Origin: Methylophilales bacterium BACL14 MAG-120910-bin43 | GTDB taxonomy: Bacteria > Pseudomonadota > Gammaproteobacteria > Burkholderiales > Methylophilaceae | DNA: 64,000 nucleotides | Reading direction: 5' to 3' | NCBI GenBank assembly: GCA_905181685.1 | Contig: CAJIYK010000001.1 | Span: 248,001-312,000 of the forward strand | Part shown: positions 41,184-51,663 of the stretch, piece after piece | How the letters are laid out: every line of letters starts with the position of its first letter | How positions within the stretch are numbered: the first letter of the stretch is position 1 | Notes under the pieces: generated by a model | Seen by the model: only the letters and a program-made list of their open reading frames with translations | Databases searched by the model: none | Told to the model about the DNA's origin: nothing | Translations under genes and position numbers: made by a program

Positions 41184-42245
41184 TTAATTTTGCGTAATAT
41201 TAATTTTAGCTTCATCGGTAAGATAAGCAGCACCCTCGACAGCTATTATTTCTCCAAGCTTTAAACCCGAAGTAATTTCTGTATTTCCATTTTGGGTGAT
41301 TCCCGTTTGAACAGACTTTTCATATGCAACATCATTTCTAATTACATAAACAACTTGTCCAGCTGGCCTCAGGATTATGCTTTGTTCAGGAACAGTTAAA
41401 TTGCTTATTTCCTTAAAAACTACTGTCCCCCTAACACTGCCTCCAGCTTGCCAATTAGGCTGATTTACAATATCAGCAATAACATCAATTGAAAGACTAT
41501 CAGAAATTAACTGAGGCTTTAATTCTGCAATTTTGACTATAATTTTTTCTTCTACTATGGGACTTTTTAATTCAATAGGTAATCCTGGTTTAAGTTTTGT
41601 TGCTAATCTTTCCGGAAAGGGAACATGAGCTCTTAAACGATCATTATTCATTATCTGAATTATTGGATCTCCTATTTTTAAAAAATCTCCAATAGAGGCT
41701 ATTTGTCTCTCAACTTTTCCGCTAATAGGTGAATATATTTTAGTTTTACTTAGTCTGTACCTAGCTATTTTAGCCCTTGCTTCTGATATTTTTATTAACT
41801 CTTCTGTTTCATTTTTTTGATTTACTATTTCATCAAGTGCATTTGGGGATATAAAATTCTCATCGACTAATTCAGAATTTCTTTGGTAGGTTTTATTTTG
41901 ACCATTTAAGCGTATTTTTAGTTGACTTAATTCAGCTTCAGCTAATTCCAGTTGATAGCGATAATCTTGATCATCAAGCTGTGCAATAAGATCTCCTTTT
42001 TTTAGGATGGTGCCCGTTTTGGTATATATTTTTTTAACTGAAGATGCAATTTCTGATCTGATTGTAGGATCCATTAAGCCTTCAATAGTCCCTATGGCTG
42101 ATTCTTGATCCTTAAAATTATAGATTTGAACTGGTGAAGTACTAATATTAATTATTCTTTGTTTCTTTTTCTCTGTCTCTTCCTTTTGCCCACAACCAAA
42201 AAGAATCAAGGATAAAAAAAACAAAATAAAAACTTTTTTAAACAT
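41184..42245 (-). CDS. RND periplasmic adaptor (membrane fusion) lipoprotein
   Basis: 353 residues from ATG 42245, giving a lipoprotein signal with lipobox (FILFFLSLILFGCGQ, Cys lipidated). Beta-barrel and lipoyl halves (DPTIRSEIASSVKKIYTKTG; KIYSPISGKVERQIAS), the coiled-coil hairpin (AEAELSQLKIRLNGQ, then KNETEELIKISEARAKI), and a C-terminal VYVIRNDVAYEKSVQTG are in HlyD/AcrA order. It docks the permease 38121-41180 to an outer-membrane channel. The longer start 30 bases upstream is unlikely because it would bury the signal peptide. Confidence 0.9.
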   Translation of the reverse strand: MFKKVFILFFLSLILFGCGQKEETEKKKQRIINISTSPVQIYNFKDQESAIGTIEGLMDPTIRSEIASSVKKIYTKTGTILKKGDLIAQLDDQDYRYQLELAEAELSQLKIRLNGQNKTYQRNSELVDENFISPNALDEIVNQKNETEELIKISEARAKIARYRLSKTKIYSPISGKVERQIASIGDFLKIGDPIIQIMNNDRLRAHVPFPERLATKLKPGLPIELKSPIVEEKIIVKIAELKPQLISDSLSIDVIADIVNQPNWQAGGSVRGTVVFKEISNLTVPEQSIILRPAGQVVYVIRNDVAYEKSVQTGITQNGNTEITSGLKLGEIIAVEGAAYLTDEAKINITQN

Positions 42246-42802
42246 TACAAATTTTCCGAGTTTATTAAATTCCAATCAAAAAAATGACCTGGATCTGTTT
42301 TTCTACCAGGGGCTATATCACTATGACCGACAATATCTGTGACAGGATATTTCATGCGCAAAGATTTTAAAAGTTTTAACAAAACTTTATATTGGATATC
42401 TTCGTATTTTATTATATCTGAACCCTCAAGCTCTATTCCAATTGAAAAATCGTTACAATTTTTTTTATTTTTCCAAACTGACTCACCCGCATGCCAGGCT
42501 TTTTTAAGGCAAGATACAAACTGTATAAGTTCACCTTTTCTTTTAATTAAAAAATGTGAGGAAACCTTAAGATCTTTTATTTTTTTAAAATAGGCATGCT
42601 GACTAATATCAAGGTCATTTTTAAAAAAATCTTCAATATATGAATTGCCAAATTTATTTGGTGGAAGGCTGATGCAATGAATAACAACTAATGAAATGGT
42701 TTGTTTGGATGGCCTTAAATCATAATTGGGAGACTCAATTTGTGTTACTTGAGGAAGATACCCATTTTCATCAATCCTAAATAATTTATCTTGAGAAGTC
42801 AT
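42245..42802 (-). CDS. ampD: N-acetyl-anhydromuramyl-L-alanine amidase AmpD
   Basis: AmpD cleaves the stem peptide from anhydro-muropeptides in the cytoplasm during wall recycling. The zinc ligands are visible: His in VVIHCISLPP, and His and Asp in VGHSDIAPGRKTDPGHFFDW. SPNYDLRP near the start matches the family. ATG at 42802 (MTSQDKLFRID) is chosen; a TTG at 42820 is also possible. About 185 residues. It overlaps the adaptor gene by one base, so it may head the RND transcript. Confidence 0.92.
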   Translation of the reverse strand: MTSQDKLFRIDENGYLPQVTQIESPNYDLRPSKQTISLVVIHCISLPPNKFGNSYIEDFFKNDLDISQHAYFKKIKDLKVSSHFLIKRKGELIQFVSCLKKAWHAGESVWKNKKNCNDFSIGIELEGSDIIKYEDIQYKVLLKLLKSLRMKYPVTDIVGHSDIAPGRKTDPGHFFDWNLINSENL

Positions 42803-42874
42803 TGATTCAATTATAATCAAGTATTTAAATAATTAAGTAATTGATTTAAATTTTTAAAGATATGAGGTGATGTT

Positions 42875-43162
42875 ATGTTGACAGACGAATTCCTTAAACT
42901 TTTTTTTGACGCAGTTTTATTTGGGATTGTAGATAACGGGGTGATGCTTATAGGAGCATTTTTTGGACTTGGACTAGAAAAATATTTGCCTGGACGTTTT
43001 CAAGTGGGTTTAGGTGCAATTATTGGCGCTGGTCTTGGTAACACCGTAAGTGATTTTATGGGTGGGGCAGTCAGTTTAAATTGGGCACTAGCATTTGGAA
43101 CCGCATTAGGGTGTTTAATTGCCTTAATTCTAATACCTGTCATTCATGTCATAAAAAAATAA
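42875..43162 (+). CDS. Small glycine-rich membrane protein of unknown function
   Basis: 95 residues. After a short amphipathic start (MLTDEFLKLFFDAV) there are three hydrophobic stretches: GIVDNGVMLIGAFFGLGLEK (17-38), a glycine-zipper-like GLGAIIGAGLGNTVSDFMGG (45-64) and ALAFGTALGCLIALILIPVI (71-90), ending in KK. No domain is recognised. A strong Shine-Dalgarno (GAGGTGA, 42864-42870) argues it is translated well. It is divergent from ampD; TTGAGA (42791) and TATAAT (42812-42817), spaced 15, could be its promoter. Confidence 0.7.
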   Translation: MLTDEFLKLFFDAVLFGIVDNGVMLIGAFFGLGLEKYLPGRFQVGLGAIIGAGLGNTVSDFMGGAVSLNWALAFGTALGCLIALILIPVIHVIKK

Positions 43163-43184
43163 AGAGTACTTTCTTGTCACTGAA

Positions 43185-43586
43185 ATGAAAATAAATTACA
43201 TCCTAAGGCTCTACTCTTGTTTTTTTTATGAATTACTTATCCAAATTGCATTATGGTTTCTAATTGCATTTATCACGATATATATCTTTGCAATTAATTC
43301 GACAGACCAACCTCATCTTTTCCAGTTTATTTTATGGGTAACTTCAGGTGTTTATTTTGTTTCATCTTGGTATTACGGAGGCCAAACTTTGGCTATGAAA
43401 GCTTGGAAAATAAAGCTTGAGATTCCTAAAAAAAATAAATTTATTTCTTGTGTACTAAGATATTTTTTAGTGTGTATTGGATTAATTTTATTTTTTATTT
43501 TTTATATGAATATCTTATTTGGAGCAAAGCAATATTTGCATGATTTGATTTTGGGATTAAAAATTAGAGACGTTCGAACCTCATAA
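43185..43586 (+). CDS. RDD-family membrane protein
   Basis: 133 residues with the RDD-type start LRLYSCFFYELLIQIALWFLI, then a second TM, GGQTLAMKAWKIKLE (the conserved Q-S/T-x-G-M/K-W region) and a third TM ending LHDLILGLKIRD (the 'D-x-x-A-G-T-x-V'-like end, degenerate). RDD proteins are thought to be transporters or membrane adaptors; function unknown. Its stop overlaps the lptG end by 23 bases, convergent. Confidence 0.75.
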   Translation: MKINYILRLYSCFFYELLIQIALWFLIAFITIYIFAINSTDQPHLFQFILWVTSGVYFVSSWYYGGQTLAMKAWKIKLEIPKKNKFISCVLRYFLVCIGLILFFIFYMNILFGAKQYLHDLILGLKIRDVRTS

Positions 43587-44635
43587 TCATATAAATACCT
43601 AGAGATAGAAATAAAAAAGAGGGAAGCAGGGAGCTTAAAAAGGGAGGCCAGTCATTCAATAAGCCTAAATGTCTAAATAATGTATTTATAATCTGATAGC
43701 CAATTCCGATAGAAATACCAATGAACATTTTTAGGAATTTACCTCCAGATCGTTGTTGTAAAAAACCAAAGGGAAGGGCAAATAGAATCATGACTATTGG
43801 CATCAGTGGGTTAATCAATTTTTCCCATAAGGCAGTTTCGTATTTAGAAGACCTTTGATTATTAATTTTAAGATAATTAATAAATTTGACTAAATTAAAT
43901 ATTGACATTTTGTCGGGTGAAATTATCAAAACATTCATCATTTCTGGGCGTATCAATGACTTCCAATTTCCCTTTCTCTATTTTTTCTGTAATGATCTCA
44001 TTTTCTATAAAATTCTTAACTGTTATTTCAGTTAGATCCCAATTTCCATCATCAAATTTTCCATTTTTTGCATCAATAATAGTTCTCAAATTAAATTGAT
44101 CATCAAACTCATATATATGTATGTTTGATAATGTCGCATCAGGAAGAACATTTTCAATATTGACAAAATTATTACCATCCTTCATCCAGAAGCCAGATTT
44201 AAATTCCATACTGATTGAGGAGTTAGTTGCGCTTGTTTTAAGTTGTTGGGCATTTTTTTCACTATTTGGTGTAATCAAATCTCCAACAGCAAACGTAAGA
44301 ATGCTAAAAAAAATCGCAATAGGCATAACAGCTTTTGCAATCTGTTTTATTGAAAGGCCGCTAGATCTTAAAACAATTAATTCTGATTGATGGGATAATT
44401 GACCAACAGTATACATTGCACCAATTAATACGGCAGTTGGAATGAGTTTGTAGATATGTCCTGGTATTGTAAGGAGAACGTAAACGATTGCTTGCGTTAC
44501 TCCATACTTCTTATCATCTAAATCGGAAATCTCTTGAATAAATTCAAAGAAAGAAAAAAGGCAAATACCTCCAAATAGGAACAAAGTAATGCCTAAAAAA
44601 AGTTCTTTATTTAGATACTTAGTGACTTGGTTCAT
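43564..44635 (-). CDS. lptG: LPS export permease LptG (one frameshift)
   Basis: Pairs with LptF to form the membrane part of the LptB2FG exporter. N-terminal KYLNKELFLGITLFLFGG, first TM bundle, a periplasmic jellyroll (about 135-250), then two or three C-terminal TMs (PLMPIVMILFALPFGFLQQRSG). The frame breaks near 43950-43965; one extra base there, and repair joins GKLEV to LIRPEMMNVLI. About 357 residues. It follows lptF with a 4-base overlap. One of only three frameshifts in the right half of the window. Confidence 0.92.
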
Positions 44636-45744
44636 TTATTATTTTTTCTAAAAAAAGTTGGCATTAAATTTAGATTAAGTGATCTTCTATAAATTAAATA
44701 AATAGCAATGCTAAGAAAAACAAAATGTGAAAACCAAGAGCCTATCCAAATACTAAGTTGCCCAGTTGCTATTAAGCTATTTGAAATACTTACAGCATTA
44801 TTATAAATAACGAAAAGTAATATTGCGGCGATAATATTCATGGATCTACCTGACCTAGGATTATTAAAGCTCAATGGAATTGCAATTATTATAAGAATGA
44901 ATGTAGATATTGGAAGGGAAAGCCTCCAAAGAAACTCCGCTTGAAACTTTTTATTTGATAGGTTGCCTATGAGTTCAGTTGTTTTTTTTGCCTCCATTTT
45001 TGAAACTCTTGCACCTACCGCAGAAAGTGAGGGGATATCTTTTTCAATTAAAATGCCATATTCCTTATATTTAACTGTAGTGAATTCTTCAGTTTCTCTG
45101 CCACCTTCATATCTTTTTCCATCAAGTAAAACAATATAATTTTCACCTTTTTCATTGGTATACCTCTTCCCTTTACTTGAAACCATAACGCCGAGCTTTC
45201 CATTCTGGTAAGACTGAATAAAAATATTATTGACGGTATTTCCTAGCTCACTAAATCCCTCTACATATAAAATCCTATTATCAGACTTTGATTCTTTAAA
45301 AATTCCTGGACTAATTGCTGAAAACTCATCACGAGTTTTCAGCCCGTTTTTATATTCTTCAACCTTTTGCACTGCCCATGGGCTGACAAGGAAAGAAAGA
45401 AAACCAATTAACAAAATAGTAGGAATTGAAAAATAAATAATAGGCTTTATTAGCTTTGACAAACTTAATCCAGAGCTTAGCCATACGATCATTTCACTAT
45501 CCTTGTACCATCGGCTGAGAGCCATTAAGATGGTTAAAAATAAAGTAATTGAAAGTAAAAGAGGGAGGTGTTTTAATAAATTAAAAACTAAAATCGTATC
45601 AATCGTGTCATTAGGTATAATACCTTTTGCTGCAAGGCGAAAAACATAGACAATTCTTTGAGCCACGACGACTCCTGTAAGAATAAGAATTGTTGATATA
45701 GCTGTATAAAATAATTCTTTATTTAGTTTTGTTTTATATAGCAT
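44632..45744 (-). CDS. lptF: LPS export permease LptF
   Basis: 370 residues in the YjgP/YjgQ fold: three N-terminal TMs (ELFYTAISTILILTGVVVAQ; LPLLLSITLFLTILMALSRW), the motif VWLSSGLSLSKLIKP that contacts LptB, a periplasmic domain and three C-terminal TMs (LSLPISTFILIIIAIPLSF). It starts LPS movement across the periplasm. It is divergent from pepA, as in E. coli and many betaproteobacteria. Confidence 0.95.
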   Translation of the reverse strand: MLYKTKLNKELFYTAISTILILTGVVVAQRIVYVFRLAAKGIIPNDTIDTILVFNLLKHLPLLLSITLFLTILMALSRWYKDSEMIVWLSSGLSLSKLIKPIIYFSIPTILLIGFLSFLVSPWAVQKVEEYKNGLKTRDEFSAISPGIFKESKSDNRILYVEGFSELGNTVNNIFIQSYQNGKLGVMVSSKGKRYTNEKGENYIVLLDGKRYEGGRETEEFTTVKYKEYGILIEKDIPSLSAVGARVSKMEAKKTTELIGNLSNKKFQAEFLWRLSLPISTFILIIIAIPLSFNNPRSGRSMNIIAAILLFVIYNNAVSISNSLIATGQLSIWIGSWFSHFVFLSIAIYLIYRRSLNLNLMPTFFRKNNK

Positions 45745-45787
45745 TTAATTAAGTTTAGTTCTTATAGACAACATTAAGGAATGTTAA

Positions 45788-47263
45788 ATGAAATTTCAAC
45801 TAAAGTCAGATTCAATTTCAAAATTATCTGCTGATATTATCATATTGGCGGTTAATAAAAGTAATCAGCTATGCTCATCACTGAGTTTAAGCAAAACTTT
45901 GCAAGATGCCCTTAACTTAATAATAAAGCTAGATGACCTCCCTAAAAATACTGGCTCGATAAATATAGAGCATATGCACGGAGAATTTAAAAGGACATGT
46001 TTTGTTCGCATACAAAATCAGGATAGCCTTGATGAAGAAGATCTATTGAAATCAGCAAAAAATATTTTTAAAAAGTTGAAATCAATTAAATGCGGAACAG
46101 TAGTTTTACCGGTCAACCAATTTGTTAATAAAAAAATTAATGAGGGTACTGTAGCCAACCTATTTACAAAGGCAGCCATAGATGAATCGTATGAAGTTAA
46201 TTCTCTAAAATCCGATAAAAAAGCTTCAAAAAATAACTACCAAATAAATTTCCAGGCTAACAAGTTGGATAGTAATGCTATTAAATTGGGCATAAAAGAA
46301 GGTCACGCTATTGCAGAAGGTATGAATTTAACTAAAGATTTAGGTAATTTGCCACCTAATATCTGCACTCCTACATATCTAGCAAACCAAGCAAAAAAAA
46401 TTGCTAAAGATTTTAAGATGAAATCAACAATATTAAGCCAAAAACAGATTGAAAAATTAAAAATGGGTTCCTTTTTATCGGTTGCAAAAGGAAGCAGATT
46501 AGAGCCAAAGTTCATTATCATAGAACACAAGAAAGGTAAAAAATCTTCAAAACCTGTTGTGTTAGTTGGTAAGGGTATTACATTTGACTCAGGTGGCATC
46601 TCTCTTAAACCAGGTGCAGCAATGGATGAAATGAAATATGATATGTGTGGTGCTGCAACAGTTCTGGGAGTTATGAAAACTATTGGTCTCTTGAATTTAC
46701 CACTTAATGTAGTGGGTTTAATTCCTGCATGTGAAAATATGCCAGATGGGCTTGCGGTTAAACCAGGCGATATTGTAACAAGCATGTCAGGCCAAACAAT
46801 TGAAATCCTTAATACTGATGCAGAAGGAAGATTGGTTCTGTGTGATGCGTTAACTTATGCAGAGAGGTATAAACCAGAAACCGTAATTGACATTGCCACA
46901 CTAACAGGTGCATGTGTAATTGCACTTGGTCATCATGCATCAGCAGTTTTCAGTAAGAACGATGACCTTGCAAATGATTTGCTTGCGGCAGGTAACAAAT
47001 CAATTGATAAGGCATGGCGAATGCCACTATGGGATGAGTATCAACCACTTCTTAATAGTAATTTTGCGGACATTGCTAATATCGGGGGAAGAGCAGCAGG
47101 CAGTATCACGGCGGCATGTTTCTTATCAAGATTTACCAAAAAATATTCATGGGCACATATTGATATTGCTGGGACTGCATGGAATTCTGGAGCAAATAAA
47201 GGCGCTACAGGACGACCAGTCAGTTTACTAAGTCAGTTTTTAATGCATAAGTCTAAAAAATAA
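45788..47263 (+). CDS. pepA: Cytosol (leucyl) aminopeptidase A
   Basis: 491-residue M17 aminopeptidase. The N-terminal macro-like domain precedes the catalytic domain with [17 protein letters not shown] (metal Lys and Asp), [13 protein letters not shown] and the family signature [18 protein letters not shown]. Shine-Dalgarno AAGGA at 45776-45780. PepA removes N-terminal residues and in E. coli also binds DNA in Xer recombination. It is followed by holC as expected. Confidence 0.96.
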   Translation: MKFQLKSDSISKLSADIIILAVNKSNQLCSSLSLSKTLQDALNLIIKLDDLPKNTGSINIEHMHGEFKRTCFVRIQNQDSLDEEDLLKSAKNIFKKLKSIKCGTVVLPVNQFVNKKINEGTVANLFTKAAIDESYEVNSLKSDKKASKNNYQINFQANKLDSNAIKLGIKEGHAIAEGMNLTKDLGNLPPNICTPTYLANQAKKIAKDFKMKSTILSQKQIEKLKMGSFLSVAKGSRLEPKFIIIEHKKGKKSSKPVVLVGKGITFDSGGISLKPGAAMDEMKYDMCGAATVLGVMKTIGLLNLPLNVVGLIPACENMPDGLAVKPGDIVTSMSGQTIEILNTDAEGRLVLCDALTYAERYKPETVIDIATLTGACVIALGHHASAVFSKNDDLANDLLAAGNKSIDKAWRMPLWDEYQPLLNSNFADIANIGGRAAGSITAACFLSRFTKKYSWAHIDIAGTAWNSGANKGATGRPVSLLSQFLMHKSKK

Positions 47264-47274
47264 AATTTACGCTT

Positions 47275-47686
47275 TTGACAAATATTAAATTTTTTTTTAA
47301 CGTTGAAAGTAAAATAGATTTTGTTTTTTCTTCTCCCAGAGAGGCTAAATAAAAAAAGAAATTCTCTGATTTATTGTTTAAATGATATTCAATTAAATGA
47401 TTTATCAGATAAATTGTGGGGGGGTAGTTCTGATAGCTTTTTCCCACACGAAGAAAATAATCATCATAAGCTCAATAAGATTACTTTAAGCAATAAAAGT
47501 ATTGAGTGGATGGACGACACCATTATAAATATTTCATCTCAGATGATTGATGGTTTCAACAGGTACTTAAATTTGTTTGAAATAGTATCTATTGACGAAG
47601 AAGATAAAAAACTAGCGAGAATTAGATTTCAATACTTTAAAGATCGTGGTTACAACATACAGAGTATTGATGCAAAAAAAACTTAG
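47275..47686 (+). CDS. holC: DNA polymerase III chi subunit HolC (one frameshift)
   Basis: From TTG 47275: MTNIKFFFNVESKIDFVFS is the usual HolC opening, and after a break in the A7 run at 47351-47357 the frame continues KRNSLIYCLNDIQLNDLSDK-LW, then FFPHEE and VSIDEEDKKLARIRFQYFKDRGYNI. Chi bridges the clamp loader (with psi) and SSB. About 137 residues. It lies 11 bases after pepA; valS, the usual next gene, is replaced here by gcvH on the other strand. No strong Shine-Dalgarno precedes the TTG. Confidence 0.83.
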
Positions 47687-48057
47687 GTTTTGATTAGATC
47701 TAAGTATTTATCTTTTGATAAAAAATCATTTTCCTCAACCTCGCTCATAAACTCCACGTGGCAAATCCATATTTTGAAAGGGTCTTCGTTAATTTTTTCT
47801 GGTGCGGACTCAATTTCAGGGTTAATCAAGATTATTTTTCCATTTTCAGGCGCAATAATATCTGATGCTGTTTTGACTGACTCAATTGAGCCGAGCGCTT
47901 GATTTTTTTTGAACTCACTATTTTTATTTATTTCAACGTAAACGATATCTCCAAGTAAATCCTGTGCAAAGTCTGTAATCCCTAAAATATAAGAATCCCC
48001 ATTTGGTTTAAGCCAAATGTGGTCTTTTGAATATATGATGTTATCTGGATATGTCAT
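47683..48057 (-). CDS. gcvH: Glycine cleavage system H protein
   Basis: 124 residues with the lipoyl-attachment Lys62 in GSIESVKTASD and the GITDFAQDLLGDIVYVE lead-in. The H protein carries the aminomethyl arm between P, T and L proteins, and in some bacteria also takes part in lipoate assembly. No gcvT or gcvP is nearby. Two small palindromic stretches lie between this gene and pbpG but I can assign no function to them. Confidence 0.93.
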   Translation of the reverse strand: MTYPDNIIYSKDHIWLKPNGDSYILGITDFAQDLLGDIVYVEINKNSEFKKNQALGSIESVKTASDIIAPENGKIILINPEIESAPEKINEDPFKIWICHVEFMSEVEENDFLSKDKYLDLIKT

Positions 48058-48153
48058 TAAAAACTCTTTTGGTAATTTACAATATACTTTTATATTGTTT
48101 TAAAGAAAAAAATGTATAATTCATAGAATTATAAACGAGGATTAAAACTATCT

Positions 48154-49047
48154 ATGAATAAATTTTTATGTTTTATATCATCCTTTTTCCTCCTTCTAAG
48201 TATTTCGTTTAATTGTTTCTCCGATAATCAGCTTGATAACTTTAATAGCAAGTTTGCAAAATATAAGTCTGACCCAAAAGTAAGGTCAGCCAAAGCAATG
48301 GTTGTAAATCAAAATAATGGCAAAGTAATATACCAAAAGAATGCCTATTCAGAGGCATCGATTGCATCCCTTACAAAGCTAATGACGGCAATGGTCATAC
48401 TAGATTCTAAAATTGATTTAAAAAAGAAAATTAAAATTACAAAGCATGATATTGATAGACTTAAAGGAACGGGCTCAAGAATACCGATAGGTACATTGGT
48501 AACTGGATATGACTTACTTAAAATTTCTTTAATGTCCTCAGACAATAGGGCGGCCTCCGCTTTAAGCAGAGCTTACCCTTCAGGCAAGAAAGGCTTTATA
48601 AAAGCAATGAATATAAAAGCACTTAAATTAGGAATGCATAACAGTAAGTTTGCGGATCCTACTGGCTTAAATAAAAGAAATAAATCTACAGCTAGGGACC
48701 TTGTAAGGATGGTAGAAGCTGCTTATCAATATCCAGAAATTAGAAAAATAACTACAACATCACAAGAGACTTTTAGAATAGGCAAAAGAAAAAATGAAAT
48801 TGGATTTGTAAATACCAATAGGTTGGTTAGGAAGGGTACTTGGGATATTGGTTTATCAAAAACAGGGTTTACTAGAGACGCGGGTCGATGTTTGGTGATG
48901 CAGGCAGTGATAAGTAATGAACCAGTTATAATGATCTTTTTGAATTCTTACGGCACATTAACTAGGTTTGCAGACGCACAGAGAGTTAAGAAGTGGATAA
49001 AGAAAGAATCGATAATGAATAAAATTAGCCAAATATCCGCTAATTAA
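48154..49047 (+). CDS. pbpG: D-alanyl-D-alanine endopeptidase (PBP7 family)
   Basis: 297 residues with a signal peptide (FLCFISSFFLLLSISFNCFS) and the S11 serine peptidase motifs: SxxK in SIASLTKLM (Ser72, Lys75), SxN in SSDNRAAS, and KTG in LSKTGFT. It lacks the C-terminal amphipathic anchor of PBP5/6, which fits PBP7. It cuts peptide cross-links in the periplasm. A -10-like TATAAT (48115-48120) lies 34 bases upstream. Confidence 0.9.
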   Translation: MNKFLCFISSFFLLLSISFNCFSDNQLDNFNSKFAKYKSDPKVRSAKAMVVNQNNGKVIYQKNAYSEASIASLTKLMTAMVILDSKIDLKKKIKITKHDIDRLKGTGSRIPIGTLVTGYDLLKISLMSSDNRAASALSRAYPSGKKGFIKAMNIKALKLGMHNSKFADPTGLNKRNKSTARDLVRMVEAAYQYPEIRKITTTSQETFRIGKRKNEIGFVNTNRLVRKGTWDIGLSKTGFTRDAGRCLVMQAVISNEPVIMIFLNSYGTLTRFADAQRVKKWIKKESIMNKISQISAN

Positions 49048-49050
49048 CAA

Positions 49051-51523
49051 TTATTTCTTAGCGGTCTTTTTCTTAGCGGTCTTTTTCTTAGCGGTCTTTT
49101 TCTTATCTTTCTCTTCTAGTTCTTTCTTTGTGATCAATTGAATGGCTTTTTCAAGCTCAATATTTTCGTAATTAAGATTCTTTGCAATGTTTACTTTAAT
49201 GGCATCTCTTTGAAGATAGAATCCAAATCTACCCTTATAAATATCAATTGTTGAATTTGTAGCTGGATCAATCCCTATTCTTCTTAAAGGTTTTAAAAGT
49301 TCCACCGCCTCTTCGTGTGTAATTTTAAAAATATCGTCAGATTTCGGAATAGCTTTAAATTTACTATTATGATTTACGTAAGGCCCAAACTGACCAATAC
49401 TTGCAATAATTTTTTTCCCTGTATCTGGGTGAATACCCAGGTCACGAGGAAGTGATATTAGCTTTTGTGCAATTTCCTCATTTAGATCAGCTAAGGGAAT
49501 TGTTGGGGGAATAGTCACGCGTTTAGGTTTAATTTTTGTATCTTCCTCTTGGGTACCGAGTTGAAGGTAAGGGCCATAAGGACCAATAAGAAGAAGAATA
49601 TCAATATTTGTTTCCTTCATCTTTCCCAACGACTTTTGGTTCTTGAGGTAAATCACCATTAGCGCTTCTGGTAAATTTACATTCAGGATAATCAGAACAG
49701 GCAATAAAGTTACCTCTTCTTCCAAGTTTTGAAAGAAGGGGCTTGCCACACTTAGGACAATCTTCATCAATAGACTTTTGGGTTATTTTGGTTCTGTCCA
49801 ATTCACTTTTTTCTTTAATTTTTTTGTCAAAATCTACCCAAAATGTTCGTAGCACTTTTATCCAGTCCTTATTATCAGCTGCGATATCATCAAGTTCTGC
49901 CTCTAGATGAGCAGTAAAATCATAATCAACATAGTTACTAAAATGTTCTGTCAAAAAATCAATAACGACATTCCCTACATCTGTTGGAGTAAAACGCTTT
50001 TTATCTAATACAACGTAATCTCGCTCTTGCAGCGTTGAAATAATACTGGCATAAGTCGATGGCCTTCCAATTCCAAACTCTTCAAGTGTTTTTACTAAGC
50101 TTGCTTCACTGTATCGGGGCGGTGGGTCAGTAAAATGCTGAACTCCGTGGATACTGTTAACCTCAAGTTGATCACCTACTTCAAGTGGAGGCAATTTCTT
50201 AGATTCACTATTTGTATCATCGTTTTCTTGATCTTCAATATAGACTGACATAAATCCTGGAAATTTTATGGTTTGGCCATTAGCTCTAAAAATATTTTCA
50301 TTTGATCCAATTTCAAGATCCACACTAACAACATCGTAAACTGCAGATGTCATTTGGCAAGCTAAGGTTCTTCTCCAGATCATTTCGTAAAGTTTAAATT
50401 GCTCTTCAGTTAGAAAGCTTTTAAGTTCTTTTGGAGATCTTGAAATATCTGTTGGTCTTATGGCTTCGTGGGCCTCTTGCGCATTTTTTGATTTCGTTTT
50501 GTATTCAATTGCCTTATTTGGTAGAAAATCAGGAGAATAGTTTTTTTTCAAATAGTTTCTTGCTTGTTCAATTGCCTCTTTTGAAAGTGTCATTGAGTCA
50601 GTACGCATATAACTAATCAAACCAACCGCACCCTCGCCAATTTTAATACCTTCATAAAGTTGCTGGGCAATTATCATGGTCCGTTTGGTTGTAAATCCTA
50701 ATTTCTTTACTCCTTCTTGTTGCATAGTGGATGTAGTAAAAGGTGAAGGTGGTTTTCTAGTCCTTTGTTTTTTATCAACACGACTAACTATTGTTTTACC
50801 GGCGCTTTTTAAAATTAACTCACCCACAATTTCTTTCTGCTGAGCTTCGTTAGTAACTGTAAATTGCTCTACTTTATTATTTTCAAGAGTCACCAATTTT
50901 GTCGAAAATTTTGAATCTTCCTTTTGAGTATCAAGATGAATGGACCAATATTCTTTTTTAATAAATTTTTCAATCTCCTTTTCACGCTCAGTAATTAAAC
51001 GAAGTGCAGGGCTTTGAACTCGACCGGCTGATAGCCCATAACGAATTTTTGACCATAACAAAGGAGATAGGTTAAACCCGATTAAATAATCAAGTGCTTG
51101 TCTCGCCTGTTGGGCATGAACAAGGGCGCTAGCAATATCTCGAGGTTCTTGGAGCGCATCAATAATTGCATTTTTAGTGATTTCTCCAAAAATAATTCTA
51201 GCAATTTTTTTATTTTTAATGAGTTTTTTAGAATTTAGAATTTCAGCGATATGCCATGCAATTGCCTCACCTTCACGATCAGGATCAGTTGCGAGAAGGA
51301 CCTCATCTGAATCTTTAACTGCTTTTGAGATAGCATCCATATGCTTCTTATTTCTATCAATTAACTGAAAATTCATCTCAAAATTTTCAGTATTGATTCC
51401 CTCTGACTTTGGAAGGAGGTTTCTTATATGACCATAAGAGGCAAGCACCTTATATTCGCTACCCAGATAGTTGCTAATAGTTTTAGCTTTAGAAGGGGAC
51501 TCTACTATTAGTAATTTTGACAT
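49051..51523 (-). CDS. topA: DNA topoisomerase I (one frameshift)
   Basis: The N-terminal TOPRIM domain (KLLIVESPSKAKTISNYLGS; LLATDPDREGEAIAWHIAEIL), the gate region and catalytic Tyr305 in LISYMRTDSMTLSKEA are intact. A zinc-finger repeat (CPKCGKPLLSKLGRRGNFIAC) follows near residue 580. The frame breaks near 49607-49616 and resumes IDILLLIGPYGPYLQLG, leading through GYxLQ-type repeats to a Lys-rich tail. Total about 825 residues. It relaxes negative supercoils. The C-terminus carries a 15-bp tandem repeat. Confidence 0.94.
49057..49101. repeat. Three tandem 15-bp repeats in the topA 3' end
   Basis: Unit CTTAGCGGTCTTTTT occurs at 49057-49071, 49072-49086 and 49087-49101, with a partial fourth. 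On the minus strand it encodes repeats of KKKTA, making a basic C-terminal tail. Basic tails of this type are common in bacterial TopA and may help DNA binding. Exact base identity of the copies indicates a recent expansion. Confidence 0.85.
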
Positions 51524-51663
51524 ATAAGCAAAAAGAGTTAAGTTGAAAATTAAGCATGATAGTTATAAAAAACCAACTACACAAGCTTCTAATTGAAAAT
51601 AGATTTTTTGAAAAATAAATTTTTTAATTAAAATTTACTTATAAATAATCTTTTTTTTATCCA

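Noticed and set aside
44121-44390. Plus-strand open frame opposite lptG
   Set aside because: It lies wholly antisense to a well-supported gene, has no family-like features and no ribosome binding site.
49057-49101. CRISPR-like repeats
   Set aside because: Units are contiguous with no spacers and keep the topA reading frame.
51524-51663. Small RNA or terminator between topA and the reductase gene
   Set aside because: AT-rich with only short imperfect palindromes; no clear stem followed by a U-run for either strand.
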